64,000 nucleotides of DNA from Mannheimia varigena. GTDB lineage: Bacteria > Pseudomonadota > Gammaproteobacteria > Enterobacterales > Pasteurellaceae. Below the pieces are notes generated by a model, which saw only the letters and a list, made by a program, of their open reading frames with translations, ran no database searches and had not been told where the DNA came from. How positions within the stretch are numbered: position 1 is the first letter of the stretch; each line of letters starts with the position of its first letter. Where the stretch lies: NCBI RefSeq assembly GCF_013377235.1, contig NZ_CP016226.1, positions 1,798,001 to 1,862,000 of the forward strand, read 5' to 3'. This document shows positions 1 to 8,411 of the stretch, piece by piece. The position numbers and the translations under genes are program-made.

Positions 1-1028
1 ATGGTATTTTCTTATTAGAATTATTGACTGTTTTCGGCATTGTTGCAGTGGTCGTGATGTTGATTTTGGAATCTAAAAAACAAACTGAGAATGGTACAGT
101 ATCGATTACTAATTTAACGAAGAAGTATAAAGAACAACAAAAATCGCTTGCAGGATTTTTCTTGAGTGAAGTAGAGTTAAAACACCAAGAAAAAGCCGAG
201 AAGAAAGCGGAAAAAGAGAAAGCCAAGTTAGAGAAAAAACGACTAAAAGATGGAGGAGAAACTTTGGAAGCTCCATCTCGCTTATTCGTGCTGAATTTTA
301 ATGGCGATATGATGGCTCACGAAGTCAATTCGCTTCGCCGTGAAATTGATGCGGTGATTAGCCTTGCCAATCCTGAAAAAGATGAGGTTCTGTTGAAATT
401 AGAAAGCCCGGGCGGCGTAGTTCACGGCTACGGCTTGGCGGCTTCTCAGTTGCAACGCTTGCGTGATCGTAATATTCCCCTCACCGCCGCCGTAGATAAA
501 ATTGCCGCTAGCGGTGGTTATATGATGGCGTGTGTGGCGAATAAAATCGTCTCCGCTCCTTTCGCCGTAATTGGCTCGGTGGGCGTAGTGGCTCAGGTGC
601 CGAATATCCATCGTTTACTCAAAAAACACGATATTGATGTTGATGTGATGACCGCTGGCGAATACAAACGTACCGTGACCTTGGCGGGTGAAAATACGGA
701 GAAAGGCAAGCAAAAATTCCAACAAGAACTGGAAGAAACCCACTCGCTCTTTAAGCAATTTGTGGCTCAACACCGTCCGCAGTTGGATATTGAAAAAGTG
801 GCGACTGGCGAACATTGGTTTGGTCAGCAAGCGATTGAATTGAATTTGGTGGATGAGATCTCAACCAGCGATGATCTGATTCTCAAAGCGATTGAAAGCA
901 AAGAGGTGATTGAACTGAAATACAAAGAGAAGAAAAAACTGACGCAAAAAATCGGCTCGCAATTAGAGCAATCGGCAGAAAATTTACTCACTAAAATACT
1001 GAATAAAAGCCGTTCAACAATGATGTAA
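1..1028 (+). CDS. sohB: SohB, S49-family inner-membrane protease (5' end outside window)
   Basis: Membrane-anchored serine protease of the SppA/SohB (S49) family, thought to degrade peptides at the periplasmic face of the inner membrane. The open frame runs into the window edge: codons from base 3 read GILFLLELL, which fits the membrane-anchor start of SohB, so the true start lies upstream and the TTG at 24 is not needed. A lysine/glutamate-rich linker follows the anchor. The fold shows the family's catalytic serine in the ASGGY motif (codon at 510-512) and the catalytic lysine in GEYKR (codon at 666-668). A hairpin terminator follows the stop directly, so it is the last gene of its transcript. 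Confident family call. Confidence 0.93.
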   Translation, partial: GIFLLELLTVFGIVAVVVMLILESKKQTENGTVSITNLTKKYKEQQKSLAGFFLSEVELKHQEKAEKKAEKEKAKLEKKRLKDGGETLEAPSRLFVLNFNGDMMAHEVNSLRREIDAVISLANPEKDEVLLKLESPGGVVHGYGLAASQLQRLRDRNIPLTAAVDKIAASGGYMMACVANKIVSAPFAVIGSVGVVAQVPNIHRLLKKHDIDVDVMTAGEYKRTVTLAGENTEKGKQKFQQELEETHSLFKQFVAQHRPQLDIEKVATGEHWFGQQAIELNLVDEISTSDDLILKAIESKEVIELKYKEKKKLTQKIGSQLEQSAENLLTKILNKSRSTMM

Positions 1029-1057
1029 AAACAGCCCCTTTGGGGCTGTTTTCGTTT
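1029..1057 (+). terminator. Rho-independent terminator of sohB
   Basis: Hairpin with arms AACAGCCCC and GGGGCTGTT around a short loop, followed by TTCGTTTT, starting one base after the sohB stop. It may also serve the converging dppF transcript, since the minus strand also reads into an A/T-rich tail. Confidence 0.85.
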
Positions 1058-1079
1058 TAACTTGTGAGAGCTTAGAAGA

Positions 1080-2066
1080 TCAGCGTTGATCTTCCATCAC
1101 AAAACAGGCGATTTGCGTACCGTCTTTATAGGTTTTCAGATCCGGTCGCTCAATGTGGCAGCGGTCGGTTGCAAAGCGGCAGCGAGCGTGGAACGCACAG
1201 CCTCTTGGCGGGTTGAGTGGGCTTGGTAGCTCGCCAGTCAGTTTAATTCGCTCACGGCGTTCGTTTGGATCTAAACGTGGAGTCGCCGAAAGCAGTGCCT
1301 GCGTGTAAGGGTGGCGTGGGTTGCTAAAAATCGTTTTAGTGTCGCCTTGCTCCACACAACGCCCTAAATACATTACCATTACTTCGTCCGCAATATGCTC
1401 AACAACAGATAAATCGTGTGAAATAAACACATAAGACAAGCCCATTTCGTCCTGTAAATCCATCATCAGGTTTAGCACCTGAGCTCGAACGGAGACGTCC
1501 AACGCCGACACCGGCTCGTCCGCCACCACGATGTCGGGGTGCAACATCAAACCACGAGCAATCGCAATCCGCTGGCGTTGTCCGCCCGAGAACATATGCG
1601 GATAGCGGTCGTAAAATTCGGGTTTTAAGCCGACTTTCGCCATCATTTTCAGCACTTGCTCTTTGCGTTCTTTCGCCGACAAATTGGTATTGATCAGCAG
1701 CGGCTCTTCTAAAATTGAACCGATTTTTTTGCGTGGATTGAGCGAGGCATACGGATTTTGGAACACGATTTGGATTTTTTTACGGCGAAGCTGCTCGGTT
1801 TCCTTGTCGTTCTCCAAAAAGTTTTTGCCGTTGTAAAACAGCTCACCTTCGGTTGGCGGCTCAATCATCGTGAGCATACGCCCCAGTGTGGATTTGCCAC
1901 AACCCGACTCGCCCACCACCGCAAGGGTTTTGCCGCGTTCGAGGGTAAAAGACACGCCATCAACCGCCTTAACCAGCTTCGGCTTGGCAAACATTCCCTT
2001 TTTGACAGGGTAGTATTTTTTGAGATCCACTGCGTTTAGCAATGGGGTAGAATTATTTTCTTTCAT
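1080..2066 (-). CDS. dppF: DppF, dipeptide ABC transporter ATPase
   Basis: One of two ATPases that drive the inner-membrane dipeptide importer DppBC. The protein has 328 residues, the usual length. It shows Walker A GESGCGKST, the signature FSGGQRQR, Walker B ending ADEPVSALD, and the C-terminal oligopeptide/dipeptide extension with several cysteines (GCAFHARC, TDRC), a region where Dpp/Opp ATPases carry conserved cysteines. It is the last gene of the minus-strand dpp operon but is separated from dppD by an acetyltransferase gene and an 82-base gap holding a palindromic repeat and an uptake sequence. The ATG lies in a run of adenines with only a moderate ribosome site. Assignment as DppF rather than OppF rests on operon context. 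Confidence 0.93.
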   Translation of the reverse strand: MKENNSTPLLNAVDLKKYYPVKKGMFAKPKLVKAVDGVSFTLERGKTLAVVGESGCGKSTLGRMLTMIEPPTEGELFYNGKNFLENDKETEQLRRKKIQIVFQNPYASLNPRKKIGSILEEPLLINTNLSAKERKEQVLKMMAKVGLKPEFYDRYPHMFSGGQRQRIAIARGLMLHPDIVVADEPVSALDVSVRAQVLNLMMDLQDEMGLSYVFISHDLSVVEHIADEVMVMYLGRCVEQGDTKTIFSNPRHPYTQALLSATPRLDPNERRERIKLTGELPSPLNPPRGCAFHARCRFATDRCHIERPDLKTYKDGTQIACFVMEDQR

Positions 2067-2094
2067 TTTGTTTTTTCCTTCTCGGAAAATGCAC

Positions 2095-2125
2095 GGGCGT
2101 ATGCAATACGCCCCTACAAGCGGTT
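2095..2125. repeat. Short palindromic repeat fused to an uptake sequence
   Basis: Palindrome GGGCGTAT-GCA-ATACGCCC followed by CTACA, then overlapping ACAAGCGGT. It is one member of a family of GGGC-N-GCCC-CTACA palindromes in intergenic gaps of this window (others near 4552, 5604, 5645, 15263 and 15309). It lies between the acetyltransferase gene and dppF and could form a hairpin in the operon mRNA. Confidence 0.7.
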
Positions 2126-2148
2126 ATTTTTTCAAGATTTTTTGCAAA

Positions 2149-2601
2149 TTATTTCACTTGCCACTCATAATTGAGCCATTCGTTATTTTCTTTCGCTCCC
2201 AGCCGTTCGTAAAAACGGATACCGTCTTTATTCCACGGAGCGACTGTCCATTTGATCGTTTGGCAATTATTTTGGTGAGCTACTTCTTGCAAGGCGGTCA
2301 TCAGTTTTTCACCGACTTTTTGATTGCGGTAATTTTCTGCTACAAACAGCTCTTTCATATAAATCGCTGGGCGATTTTGAGCGGTATAAGGCAGAAAATA
2401 ATAGACCAACATTCCGCCAATCGTACCGTTATCGTCCGCAACTAAGCAGTAGAAATCCGGTGGATTTTTGTCAAAACCGCTTTGCTGCACAACTTCGGGA
2501 GTAATTGCAAAACTGTCGATGTAATGTTCAAATGCCGCGAATTTTTCCATTAAATCAAAGACTTGTGGAATATCCTGCGGTTGCATTAAACGGACTTGCA
2601 T
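2149..2601 (-). CDS. GNAT-family N-acetyltransferase inside the dpp operon
   Basis: A 150-residue acetyltransferase of the GCN5-related family. The acetyl-CoA binding region reads IYMKELFVAENYRNQKVG (the Q/RxxGxG/A-type loop), and the C-terminus has WNKDGIRFYERLGA and a closing aromatic EWLNYEW. This arrangement resembles the spermidine/diamine (SSAT/thialysine) branch, so a small amine is a plausible substrate, but this is inference. The ATG at 2601 directly follows the dppD stop (TAA-ATG) and has a strong GGGAG site inside the end of dppD, so it is translationally tied to the transporter operon. It may act on a compound imported or released from dipeptides, or simply be a passenger. Confidence 0.85.
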   Translation of the reverse strand: MQVRLMQPQDIPQVFDLMEKFAAFEHYIDSFAITPEVVQQSGFDKNPPDFYCLVADDNGTIGGMLVYYFLPYTAQNRPAIYMKELFVAENYRNQKVGEKLMTALQEVAHQNNCQTIKWTVAPWNKDGIRFYERLGAKENNEWLNYEWQVK

Positions 2602-3588
2602 TTAATTTCTCCCTGTCGGCTCACCCATTTCATTCAGCGGTGAGTGGCATTTCACTCGTCTGCCGTTGAGGGTTTGCATTTCCGGCTCAACCGTGCGGCA
2701 TTTGTCGGTGGCGTACGGGCAGCGTGGGTTGAGCAAGCAGCCTTGTGGGCGGTCGTATTTGCCCGGCACAACTCCGGGGAGCGATTGCAGGCGGGATTTG
2801 CCTTCGGCAAACTCTGGCAACGCTTTGAGCAACGCTTGGGTGTAAGGGTGCAGCGGGGATTTGAAAATCTCTTCCGCTTTGCCCTCTTCCACCACTTGTC
2901 CGGCGTACATCACGATAATGCGGTGAGCGGCTTCGGCAACTAATGCCAAGTCGTGCGTGATTAAAATCAACGCCATATTCTCTTTGCGTTGTAGCTCCAA
3001 CAGCAGGTCGATAATTTGGGCTTGAATGGTTACGTCTAACGCCGTGGTCGGTTCGTCCGCAATCAATAATTTCGGGTTGCAGGCGATCGCCATTGCGATC
3101 ATCACACGCTGGCTCATACCGCCCGACAGTTGGTGCGGATAGACTTCCAAACGGGAAACCGGATCAGGAATGCCCACCATCGTTAAAAGCTCAATGGCTC
3201 GCTCACGACGGCTGGCTTTGCTGCCGCCTTGATGCACTTTGAGGGCTTCCATAATTTGGAAACCGACCGTGTAGCTTGGGTTGAGGCTGGTCATTGCGTC
3301 TTGGAAAATCATCGACACGTCCGCCCCGACAATTTTCTGTTTCGCTTTCGGGCTGAGGGCGAGCAGGTCGTTATTGTCGAAATGGAGGCTGTCTGCCATA
3401 ACTCTGCCCGGGTAGTCGATCAAGCCCATAATCGCCAAAGAGCTGACCGATTTGCCTGAGCCGGATTCGCCCACGATGCCCAGCACTTCGCCTTCATTGA
3501 CGGTGTAGCTGATGCGATCCACCGCACGGAACGGAGCGTTTTTCTCGCCGAAATGGACGGAGAGATTTTGTACTTCTAATAATGCCAT
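2602..3588 (-). CDS. dppD: DppD, dipeptide ABC transporter ATPase
   Basis: First ATPase of the dipeptide importer, 328 residues. Walker A is GESGSGKS near residue 40, the signature is LSGGMSQR, and Walker B ends IADEPTTALD. The C-terminal extension contains the cysteine-rich GCLLNPRCPYATDKC segment typical of Dpp/Opp ATPases. The start follows dppC by 9 bases and the stop abuts the start of the acetyltransferase gene, so the genes are co-transcribed. It acts on the cytoplasmic face with DppF and the permeases DppB and DppC. Confidence 0.94.
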   Translation of the reverse strand: MALLEVQNLSVHFGEKNAPFRAVDRISYTVNEGEVLGIVGESGSGKSVSSLAIMGLIDYPGRVMADSLHFDNNDLLALSPKAKQKIVGADVSMIFQDAMTSLNPSYTVGFQIMEALKVHQGGSKASRRERAIELLTMVGIPDPVSRLEVYPHQLSGGMSQRVMIAMAIACNPKLLIADEPTTALDVTIQAQIIDLLLELQRKENMALILITHDLALVAEAAHRIIVMYAGQVVEEGKAEEIFKSPLHPYTQALLKALPEFAEGKSRLQSLPGVVPGKYDRPQGCLLNPRCPYATDKCRTVEPEMQTLNGRRVKCHSPLNEMGEPTGRN

Positions 3589-3597
3589 ATTGCTCTC

Positions 3598-4491
3598 CTA
3601 CTGTTTTAATTTCGGGTCGAGGGCGTCACGCAAGCCGTCACCCATCAAGTTGAATGCGAGCACCAGCGACAAAATTGCCAAGCCCGGAATGGTCACGAGC
3701 CAGTTCGCCGACTGCATAAAGCCACGAGATTCCGCCAGCATTGTGCCGAGTTCCGGCGTTGGCGGCTGTGCCCCGATACCGAGGAAGCCGAGAGCGGCAA
3801 GTTCAAGAATGGCGTTGGAAATGCCCATTGTCATCTGCACAATAAGGGGAGCCAAACAGTTCGGCAGAATGACGATAAACATCAGCCGCCCTACACCAGC
3901 CCCCGCCACTCGGGAAGCGGTTACATAGTCCCGATTTTTTTCACTCATTACGGAGGCTCGGGTTAAACGTACATAGCTTGGAATGGAGACAATCGCAATC
4001 GCAATCGCCGCATTGATAAGCGAGGGCCCGAGAATCGTCACCACGCCGATGGTTAAAAGCAGGCTAGGAATGGCGAGCATAATATCGACAAATCGCATAA
4101 TCACGATGTCGAGCGTGCCGCCGTAGTAACCGGCGAGCAGCCCTAAAATCACGCCCAGCACACAGGACATCAGCACGATAATCAAGCCGATAAAGACGGA
4201 AAGTCTTGCCCCGTAAATAATACGAGAGAGAATATCCCGGCCGATATCGTCCGTGCCGAGCAGGTGTGCCGCTTGACCGTTCTCAAACCACGCCGGCGGT
4301 AGTAACAACGCCGCACGGTTTTGCGAAATCGGATCGAAAGGGGCGATAAAATTGGCAAAAACGCTCACAAAGAAGACCACAGCAATAAAGGCAAGCCCAA
4401 TCACCGCCCCTTTGTTCTGCCTAAAATAGTACCAAAATTCTTGTAATGGTGTTTTCGGTGCGGGTGGATTCACCGCAGTTGTTCCGGACAT
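3598..4491 (-). CDS. dppC: DppC, dipeptide ABC transporter permease
   Basis: Inner-membrane permease of the dipeptide importer, about 297 residues. The N-terminal TPLQEFWYYF and the C-terminal MGDGLRDALDPKLKQ match the DppC family. The EAA-loop region (ITASRVAGAG-like, here VTASRVAGAG) contacts the ATPases. I chose the second of two adjacent ATG codons (4491) because GGAG lies 6 bases upstream. The open frame extends 27 codons further upstream to 4572, but that stretch contains the palindromic repeat and does not look like protein. It pairs with DppB just upstream in the operon. Confidence 0.93.
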   Translation of the reverse strand: MSGTTAVNPPAPKTPLQEFWYYFRQNKGAVIGLAFIAVVFFVSVFANFIAPFDPISQNRAALLLPPAWFENGQAAHLLGTDDIGRDILSRIIYGARLSVFIGLIIVLMSCVLGVILGLLAGYYGGTLDIVIMRFVDIMLAIPSLLLTIGVVTILGPSLINAAIAIAIVSIPSYVRLTRASVMSEKNRDYVTASRVAGAGVGRLMFIVILPNCLAPLIVQMTMGISNAILELAALGFLGIGAQPPTPELGTMLAESRGFMQSANWLVTIPGLAILSLVLAFNLMGDGLRDALDPKLKQ

Positions 4492-4551
4492 CATTGACTC
4501 CAACTGAAAATGTATTTTGTAAAAAATGGCGGAAATTGAACCGCTTGTTGG

Positions 4552-4571
4552 GGGCGTATGACATACGCCCA
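4552..4571. repeat. Short palindromic repeat between dppB and dppC
   Basis: GGGCGTAT-GAC-ATACGCCC palindrome in the 87-base gap between dppB and dppC, the same arm sequence as the copy at 2095 but without the CTACA tail. A hairpin here could stabilise or punctuate the operon mRNA. Confidence 0.65.
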
Positions 4572-4578
4572 AAAATTA

Positions 4579-5583
4579 TTACGAATGACGAATACGCGGA
4601 TTCACAATCCCATACAATAAATCCACCGTCAAATTCACGAGGATAATAATGGTCGCAATAATCAGCACTGAACCTTGCAGCACCGGGTAATCACGGCTGT
4701 TGATGGCATCGATAATCCATTTGCCGATTCCCGGCCACGAGAAGATGTTTTCGGTGAGAACCGCTCCCGAAAGCAGTTGCCCAACAATCAAACCGACCAC
4801 TGTTACTACCGGAATTAACGCATTACGCAGTGCATGCACAATCACAATGCGAGTGGTGTTTAAGCCTTTGGCTTTGGCGGTGCGGATATAGTCCTCGCCT
4901 AGCACTTCGAGCATTGACGAACGGGTCATACGAGTGATGACCGCTAGCGGAATAGTGCCAAGCACGATAGACGGCAAAATCAGCGATTTGATCGCCGCTA
5001 AAAAGGCTCCTGGTTCGTCTGAGTTCCAGGTGTCGATCAACATAAAACCGGTTTCGGCTTCAATCCAGTATTCAGACGGCAAACGTCCTGAGGCAGGCAA
5101 GCCGAGAGGGGTGGAAACATAAAGGATTAAAATCAAGCCCCACCAGAAAATTGGCATTGAGTAGCCGGTGAGAGAAAGAGAAGTCACCGTGTGTGAAATC
5201 CAGCTCTCTTTTTTCACGGCGGCAATCACGCCCAAAGCGATGCCGAAAATCAGCGACCAAAGCAGGGCGAAAAACGCCAGCTCAACGGTGGCAGGGAAAA
5301 GGGTAAAAAATTCTTTCAGTACCGGCTCGTTGTTACGGAATGAGTTACCGAGATCGCCACGCAGCACGCCTTGAATATAGCTGATGTACTGCTCAAACAA
5401 TGGGCGATTTAAGCCGAGCTGTTCCATCATTTGTTGATGAACTTCCGGCGACAATCCACGCTCCCCCATTCGGATCTCAATCGGATCGCCGGGGATAAAA
5501 TGCACAAGGGCAAAGGTAATCAAAGTTATCGCAATGAAGGTGGGGATCACCATCAAAATGCGTTTAAGGATAAATTGGAACAT
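4579..5583 (-). CDS. dppB: DppB, dipeptide ABC transporter permease
   Basis: Inner-membrane permease of 334 residues with the family's N-terminal FILKRILMVIPTFIAIT helix and the FIPGDP motif. Hydrophobic segments in the N-terminal, central and C-terminal parts fit six membrane spans. The loop EDYIRTAKAKGL is the conserved ATPase-contact (EAA) motif, and the C-terminus ends DLLYGIVNPRIRHS as in DppB. It follows dppA after a 145-base gap containing inverted repeats and is followed by dppC. It forms the translocation pore with DppC. Confidence 0.94.
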   Translation of the reverse strand: MFQFILKRILMVIPTFIAITLITFALVHFIPGDPIEIRMGERGLSPEVHQQMMEQLGLNRPLFEQYISYIQGVLRGDLGNSFRNNEPVLKEFFTLFPATVELAFFALLWSLIFGIALGVIAAVKKESWISHTVTSLSLTGYSMPIFWWGLILILYVSTPLGLPASGRLPSEYWIEAETGFMLIDTWNSDEPGAFLAAIKSLILPSIVLGTIPLAVITRMTRSSMLEVLGEDYIRTAKAKGLNTTRIVIVHALRNALIPVVTVVGLIVGQLLSGAVLTENIFSWPGIGKWIIDAINSRDYPVLQGSVLIIATIIILVNLTVDLLYGIVNPRIRHS

Positions 5584-5601
5584 TTAAAATCTCTTGGGAT
5601 T

Positions 5602-5668
5602 TCTTGTAGGGGCAAATCATATTTGCCCTTATTTGTTGAAATGGGCGAATATGATTCGCCCCTACATT
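5602..5668. repeat. Inverted pair of TGTAGGGGC palindromes
   Basis: Two palindromic repeats face each other in the dppA-dppB gap. The first is TGTAGGGGCAAAT-C-ATATTTGCCC (about 5604-5627). The second is GGGCGAAT-ATG-ATTCGCCCCTACA (about 5645-5666). Each can form a hairpin alone, and the pair can form a larger one. They belong to the same family as the copies near 2095 and 15263. Confidence 0.75.
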
Positions 5669-5675
5669 GGTTGCG

Positions 5676-5720
5676 TAAGCGGTCAAATTTGTCAAAAAAT
5701 CTGCAAAATTGACCGCTTGT
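5676..5720. repeat. Inverted pair of uptake sequences downstream of dppA
   Basis: TAAGCGGTC and GACCGCTTGT in opposite orientation, about 27 bases apart, starting a few bases past the dppA stop (minus strand). The pair can fold as a stem and may attenuate transcription between dppA, which is usually the most abundant product, and dppB. The left copy differs from the core by one base. Confidence 0.6.
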
Positions 5721-5728
5721 TAAACGGA

Positions 5729-7330
5729 TTATTTTTCCGCTAAATCCACATTGTAGAAGTTATGCAAGCCGAATGGGCTCATGACATAACCTTTCACTTC
5801 TTGGCGAACCGGGAAATATACCGTTGAGTGAGCGATGGTGATCCACGGTGCTTGCTCTTTGAAAATCACCTGAGCTTTTTTGTACAGCTCGGTACGTTTT
5901 GCTTTGTCGTTCTCTTGTGCTGCACCTAACACCACTTCTTCAAACGGTTTGTGGCAGAAGTTCGCGTAGTTTGAACCTGCATCCACCGCTGAGCAGCTTA
6001 ATAAGGTGTTCAAGAAGTTGTCTGGGTCACCGTTGTCGCCTGTCCAGCCGATCATTGAGGTTGCCGCTTCGCCTTGGCGTAAGCGTTTGAGGTACTCGCC
6101 CCACTCGTAGCTGACGATCTTGGCATTCACGCCCACTTTTTTCCAGTCTTCTTGGATAAGTTCAGCCATACGGCGAGCGTTAGGGTTGTACGGACGAGCC
6201 ACCGGCATTGCCCAAAGTTCAGTGGTGAAACCATTCTCAAATCCGGCTTCTTTTAACAACGCTTTCGCTTTTTCCGGGTTGTAGTCGTAGTCTTGAACGT
6301 CATCGTTGTAGCTCCACATTGTTGGTGGAATTGGGTTTTTCGCTACTTGACCTGCACCTTGATACACAGCATCCACAATCGCTTGTTTATTCACAGCGTG
6401 GTTCAGAGCTTGACGCACTTTTTGGTTATCTAACGGCTTGATTTTTTCATTCAAGGCTAAGTAACCTACGTTCATACCCGCTTGGCTCATCAAGTTGATG
6501 TTCGGATCTTTCTTGATGGTTTCTATGTCTGCCGGGTTCGGGTATGGCATTGCGTGGCATTCGCCTTTTTGCAATTTCGCTAAACGTACAGACGCATCGG
6601 TTGTGATAGAGAAAACTAAGCGGTCGATTTTCGCTTTGCCTTGCCAGTAGTTTTCAAAGGCTTTGAAGCGAACGGTCGCATCTTTTTGGTAATCCACAAA
6701 TTGGAATGGGCCGGTGCCGATTGGGTTAGTATCAATACGCTCCGGTTTACCTGCTTTTAAGGATTGCTCCGCATATTCAGCAGAATAAACTGCGTTAAAG
6801 TCCATTGCTAAGTTTGCTAAGAACGGAGCATTTGGTACTTTTAAGCTGATTTTAACTGTGTGATCGTCCGCTTTCTCTACTTTATCAATGATATTTTGCA
6901 TATCCATACCTACGAAATATTCGTAGTTACCGCCGGAAACTTTGTGGAACGGGTGGTTTGGATCTAACTGACGGTTGATTGAGAACAACACGTCATCTGC
7001 GTTAAATTCACGGCTTGGTTTGAATTCTTTGTTGTCGTGGAATTTTACACCTTTACGTAGATGGAAAGTATAAATTTTACCATCTTCAGAGATATCCCAC
7101 TTTTCTGCTAACGATGGGATAACATCGGTTGTGCCTTCTGCAAAGTCCACCAATTTGTTATAGATAGGACGAGCGTTGGCATCAAGGCTTGCACCGTCTG
7201 TTACAAGAACAGGGCTCATTGCTGAAGGCGATGCTTCTAAGCAATAGACGAAGGTTTTTGGTGCAGCCATTGCAGTTGCAGAACCTGCAACCGCCATCGC
7301 GATTAAAGAAAGTTTTGCTAAGTGTTTCAT
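5729..7330 (-). CDS. dppA: DppA, periplasmic dipeptide-binding protein
   Basis: Periplasmic substrate-binding protein (533 residues) of the SBP_bac_5 family that delivers dipeptides to DppBCDF; the related Haemophilus protein HbpA binds haem. The ATG at 7330 has AAGGAG 6 bases upstream and opens a clean signal peptide, KHLAKLSLIAMAVAGSATAMA, cut before APKT. There is no lipobox cysteine, so this is a soluble periplasmic protein rather than the lipoprotein form of Haemophilus HbpA. An upstream in-frame extension to 7414 was rejected because it would bury the signal peptide. The ends of the protein (LHNFYNVDLAEK) match DppA. It is the first gene of the operon, with a candidate promoter at 7387-7414. 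Confidence 0.94.
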   Translation of the reverse strand: MKHLAKLSLIAMAVAGSATAMAAPKTFVYCLEASPSAMSPVLVTDGASLDANARPIYNKLVDFAEGTTDVIPSLAEKWDISEDGKIYTFHLRKGVKFHDNKEFKPSREFNADDVLFSINRQLDPNHPFHKVSGGNYEYFVGMDMQNIIDKVEKADDHTVKISLKVPNAPFLANLAMDFNAVYSAEYAEQSLKAGKPERIDTNPIGTGPFQFVDYQKDATVRFKAFENYWQGKAKIDRLVFSITTDASVRLAKLQKGECHAMPYPNPADIETIKKDPNINLMSQAGMNVGYLALNEKIKPLDNQKVRQALNHAVNKQAIVDAVYQGAGQVAKNPIPPTMWSYNDDVQDYDYNPEKAKALLKEAGFENGFTTELWAMPVARPYNPNARRMAELIQEDWKKVGVNAKIVSYEWGEYLKRLRQGEAATSMIGWTGDNGDPDNFLNTLLSCSAVDAGSNYANFCHKPFEEVVLGAAQENDKAKRTELYKKAQVIFKEQAPWITIAHSTVYFPVRQEVKGYVMSPFGLHNFYNVDLAEK

Positions 7331-7386
7331 TTTCACTCCTTGAGTTTTATTTATAGATTGAATTACTTTTTTTGTGTGAAGTTTTG

Positions 7387-7414
7387 AATATACAATTTTT
7401 TTAGCGAACTGCAA
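7387..7414 (-). promoter_or_regulatory. Candidate promoter of the dpp operon
   Basis: On the minus strand TTGCAG and TATATT are separated by 16 bases, about 57 bases upstream of the dppA start. The -10 matches 5 of 6 positions and the -35 only 3 of 6. The rest of the gap to hda (to 7549) is A/T-rich and shows no other clear signal. Confidence 0.4.
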
Positions 7415-7549
7415 TCTTTTTTTAACAAATAGAGGGAGGACTTTATCAAAATTTACAAATGAAATTTGATTGAGTAATTTCCACTTCTCAAAATGGCAGT
7501 TTTCCGATATTCTTACAAGGTTTTTGATGGCTGGCTTTAAGGAATATTT

Positions 7550-8260
7550 TTGCAGTTACCTCTACCGATTTATCAAATTGATGAAGACACTTTCGATAAT
7601 TTTTACGCAGAAAATAGTAAAGTGTTGCTTGAATCTCTCAAACGGAATTTTACCGATGTACAACAGCCGTTTTTCTATATTTGGGGTGAAAAAAGCTGTG
7701 GAAAAAGTCATCTGTTAAAAGCTGTGAGCAATTATTTTCTTTTAAACCAGCAAACTTCGAGCTACATTCCTTTAACAAAAGCTCGTTATTTTTCTCCGTT
7801 GGTTTTAGATAATGCTGAGTTGCTGAATGTGATTTGTTTAGATGACATTCAAGCCATTGCAGGCGATGAGGAATGGGAACTGGCAATTTTCAACTTATTC
7901 AATCAAATTCGAGAGCAACAAGGACTATTTAGTGATGGTATAAAAACATTGTTGTTAATCAGCGCAAACTGCCCGCCTCATCAATTAAATATTAAATTAC
8001 CGGATTTACGCTCTCGTTTAACGTGGGGAGAGGTATATCAATTAAGTGATCTCACTGACGAGCAAAAATGCTATATTTTGCAAGCGAATGCTCGCCAAAA
8101 AGGGGTAGAGTTGCCCGATGAAGCCGCCCATTTTCTGCTAAAAAAAATAGGTTCGGATTTGGAAGAACTCACTAAAATATTAGATAAATTAGATCACGCT
8201 TCTTTACAAGCTCAGCGAAAACTAACCATTCCTTTTGTGAAGGAAACTCTTTCTCTGTAA
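7550..8260 (+). CDS. hda: Hda, DnaA regulatory inactivator
   Basis: AAA+ protein related to the DnaA ATPase domain. With the DNA-bound beta clamp it stimulates hydrolysis of DnaA-ATP and so prevents re-initiation of replication. 236 residues. The N-terminus QLPLPI matches the clamp-binding motif of Hda (QL-S/P-LP-type), followed by a Walker A GEKSCGKSHL (unusual but in the right place), Walker B VICLDDIQ and sensor region LPDLRSRLTWG. The start is TTG at 7550 with AAGGA six bases upstream, and the clamp motif begins at codon 2, which supports it. It is a single-gene unit ending at an uptake-sequence inverted repeat. Confidence 0.9.
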   Translation: MQLPLPIYQIDEDTFDNFYAENSKVLLESLKRNFTDVQQPFFYIWGEKSCGKSHLLKAVSNYFLLNQQTSSYIPLTKARYFSPLVLDNAELLNVICLDDIQAIAGDEEWELAIFNLFNQIREQQGLFSDGIKTLLLISANCPPHQLNIKLPDLRSRLTWGEVYQLSDLTDEQKCYILQANARQKGVELPDEAAHFLLKKIGSDLEELTKILDKLDHASLQAQRKLTIPFVKETLSL

Positions 8261-8316
8261 CAAGTGGTTTGATTCTTGTCAAAATTTGCAAAAGTTTTTT
8301 CAAATTTGACCGCTTG
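8260..8316. repeat. Imperfect uptake-sequence pair after hda, terminator-like
   Basis: ACAAGTGGT (one change from the core) directly follows the hda stop, and GACCGCTTG lies 39 bases on in the opposite orientation. The remaining gap to ccmA holds a possible ccm promoter region, but I see no confident hexamers. Confidence 0.5.
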
Positions 8317-8411
8317 CTACCTCTAAATAAGTAATTTATTTGCTACGTTAAAACAATCGCTTATGTTACACTTCCGTTAAATTTTTTAACCCCTGCTTTA
8401 ATGAGACCCCG

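Noticed and set aside
1758..2445. Plus-strand open frames opposite dppF and the acetyltransferase gene
   Set aside because: They are shadows of the minus-strand genes and have no family features.
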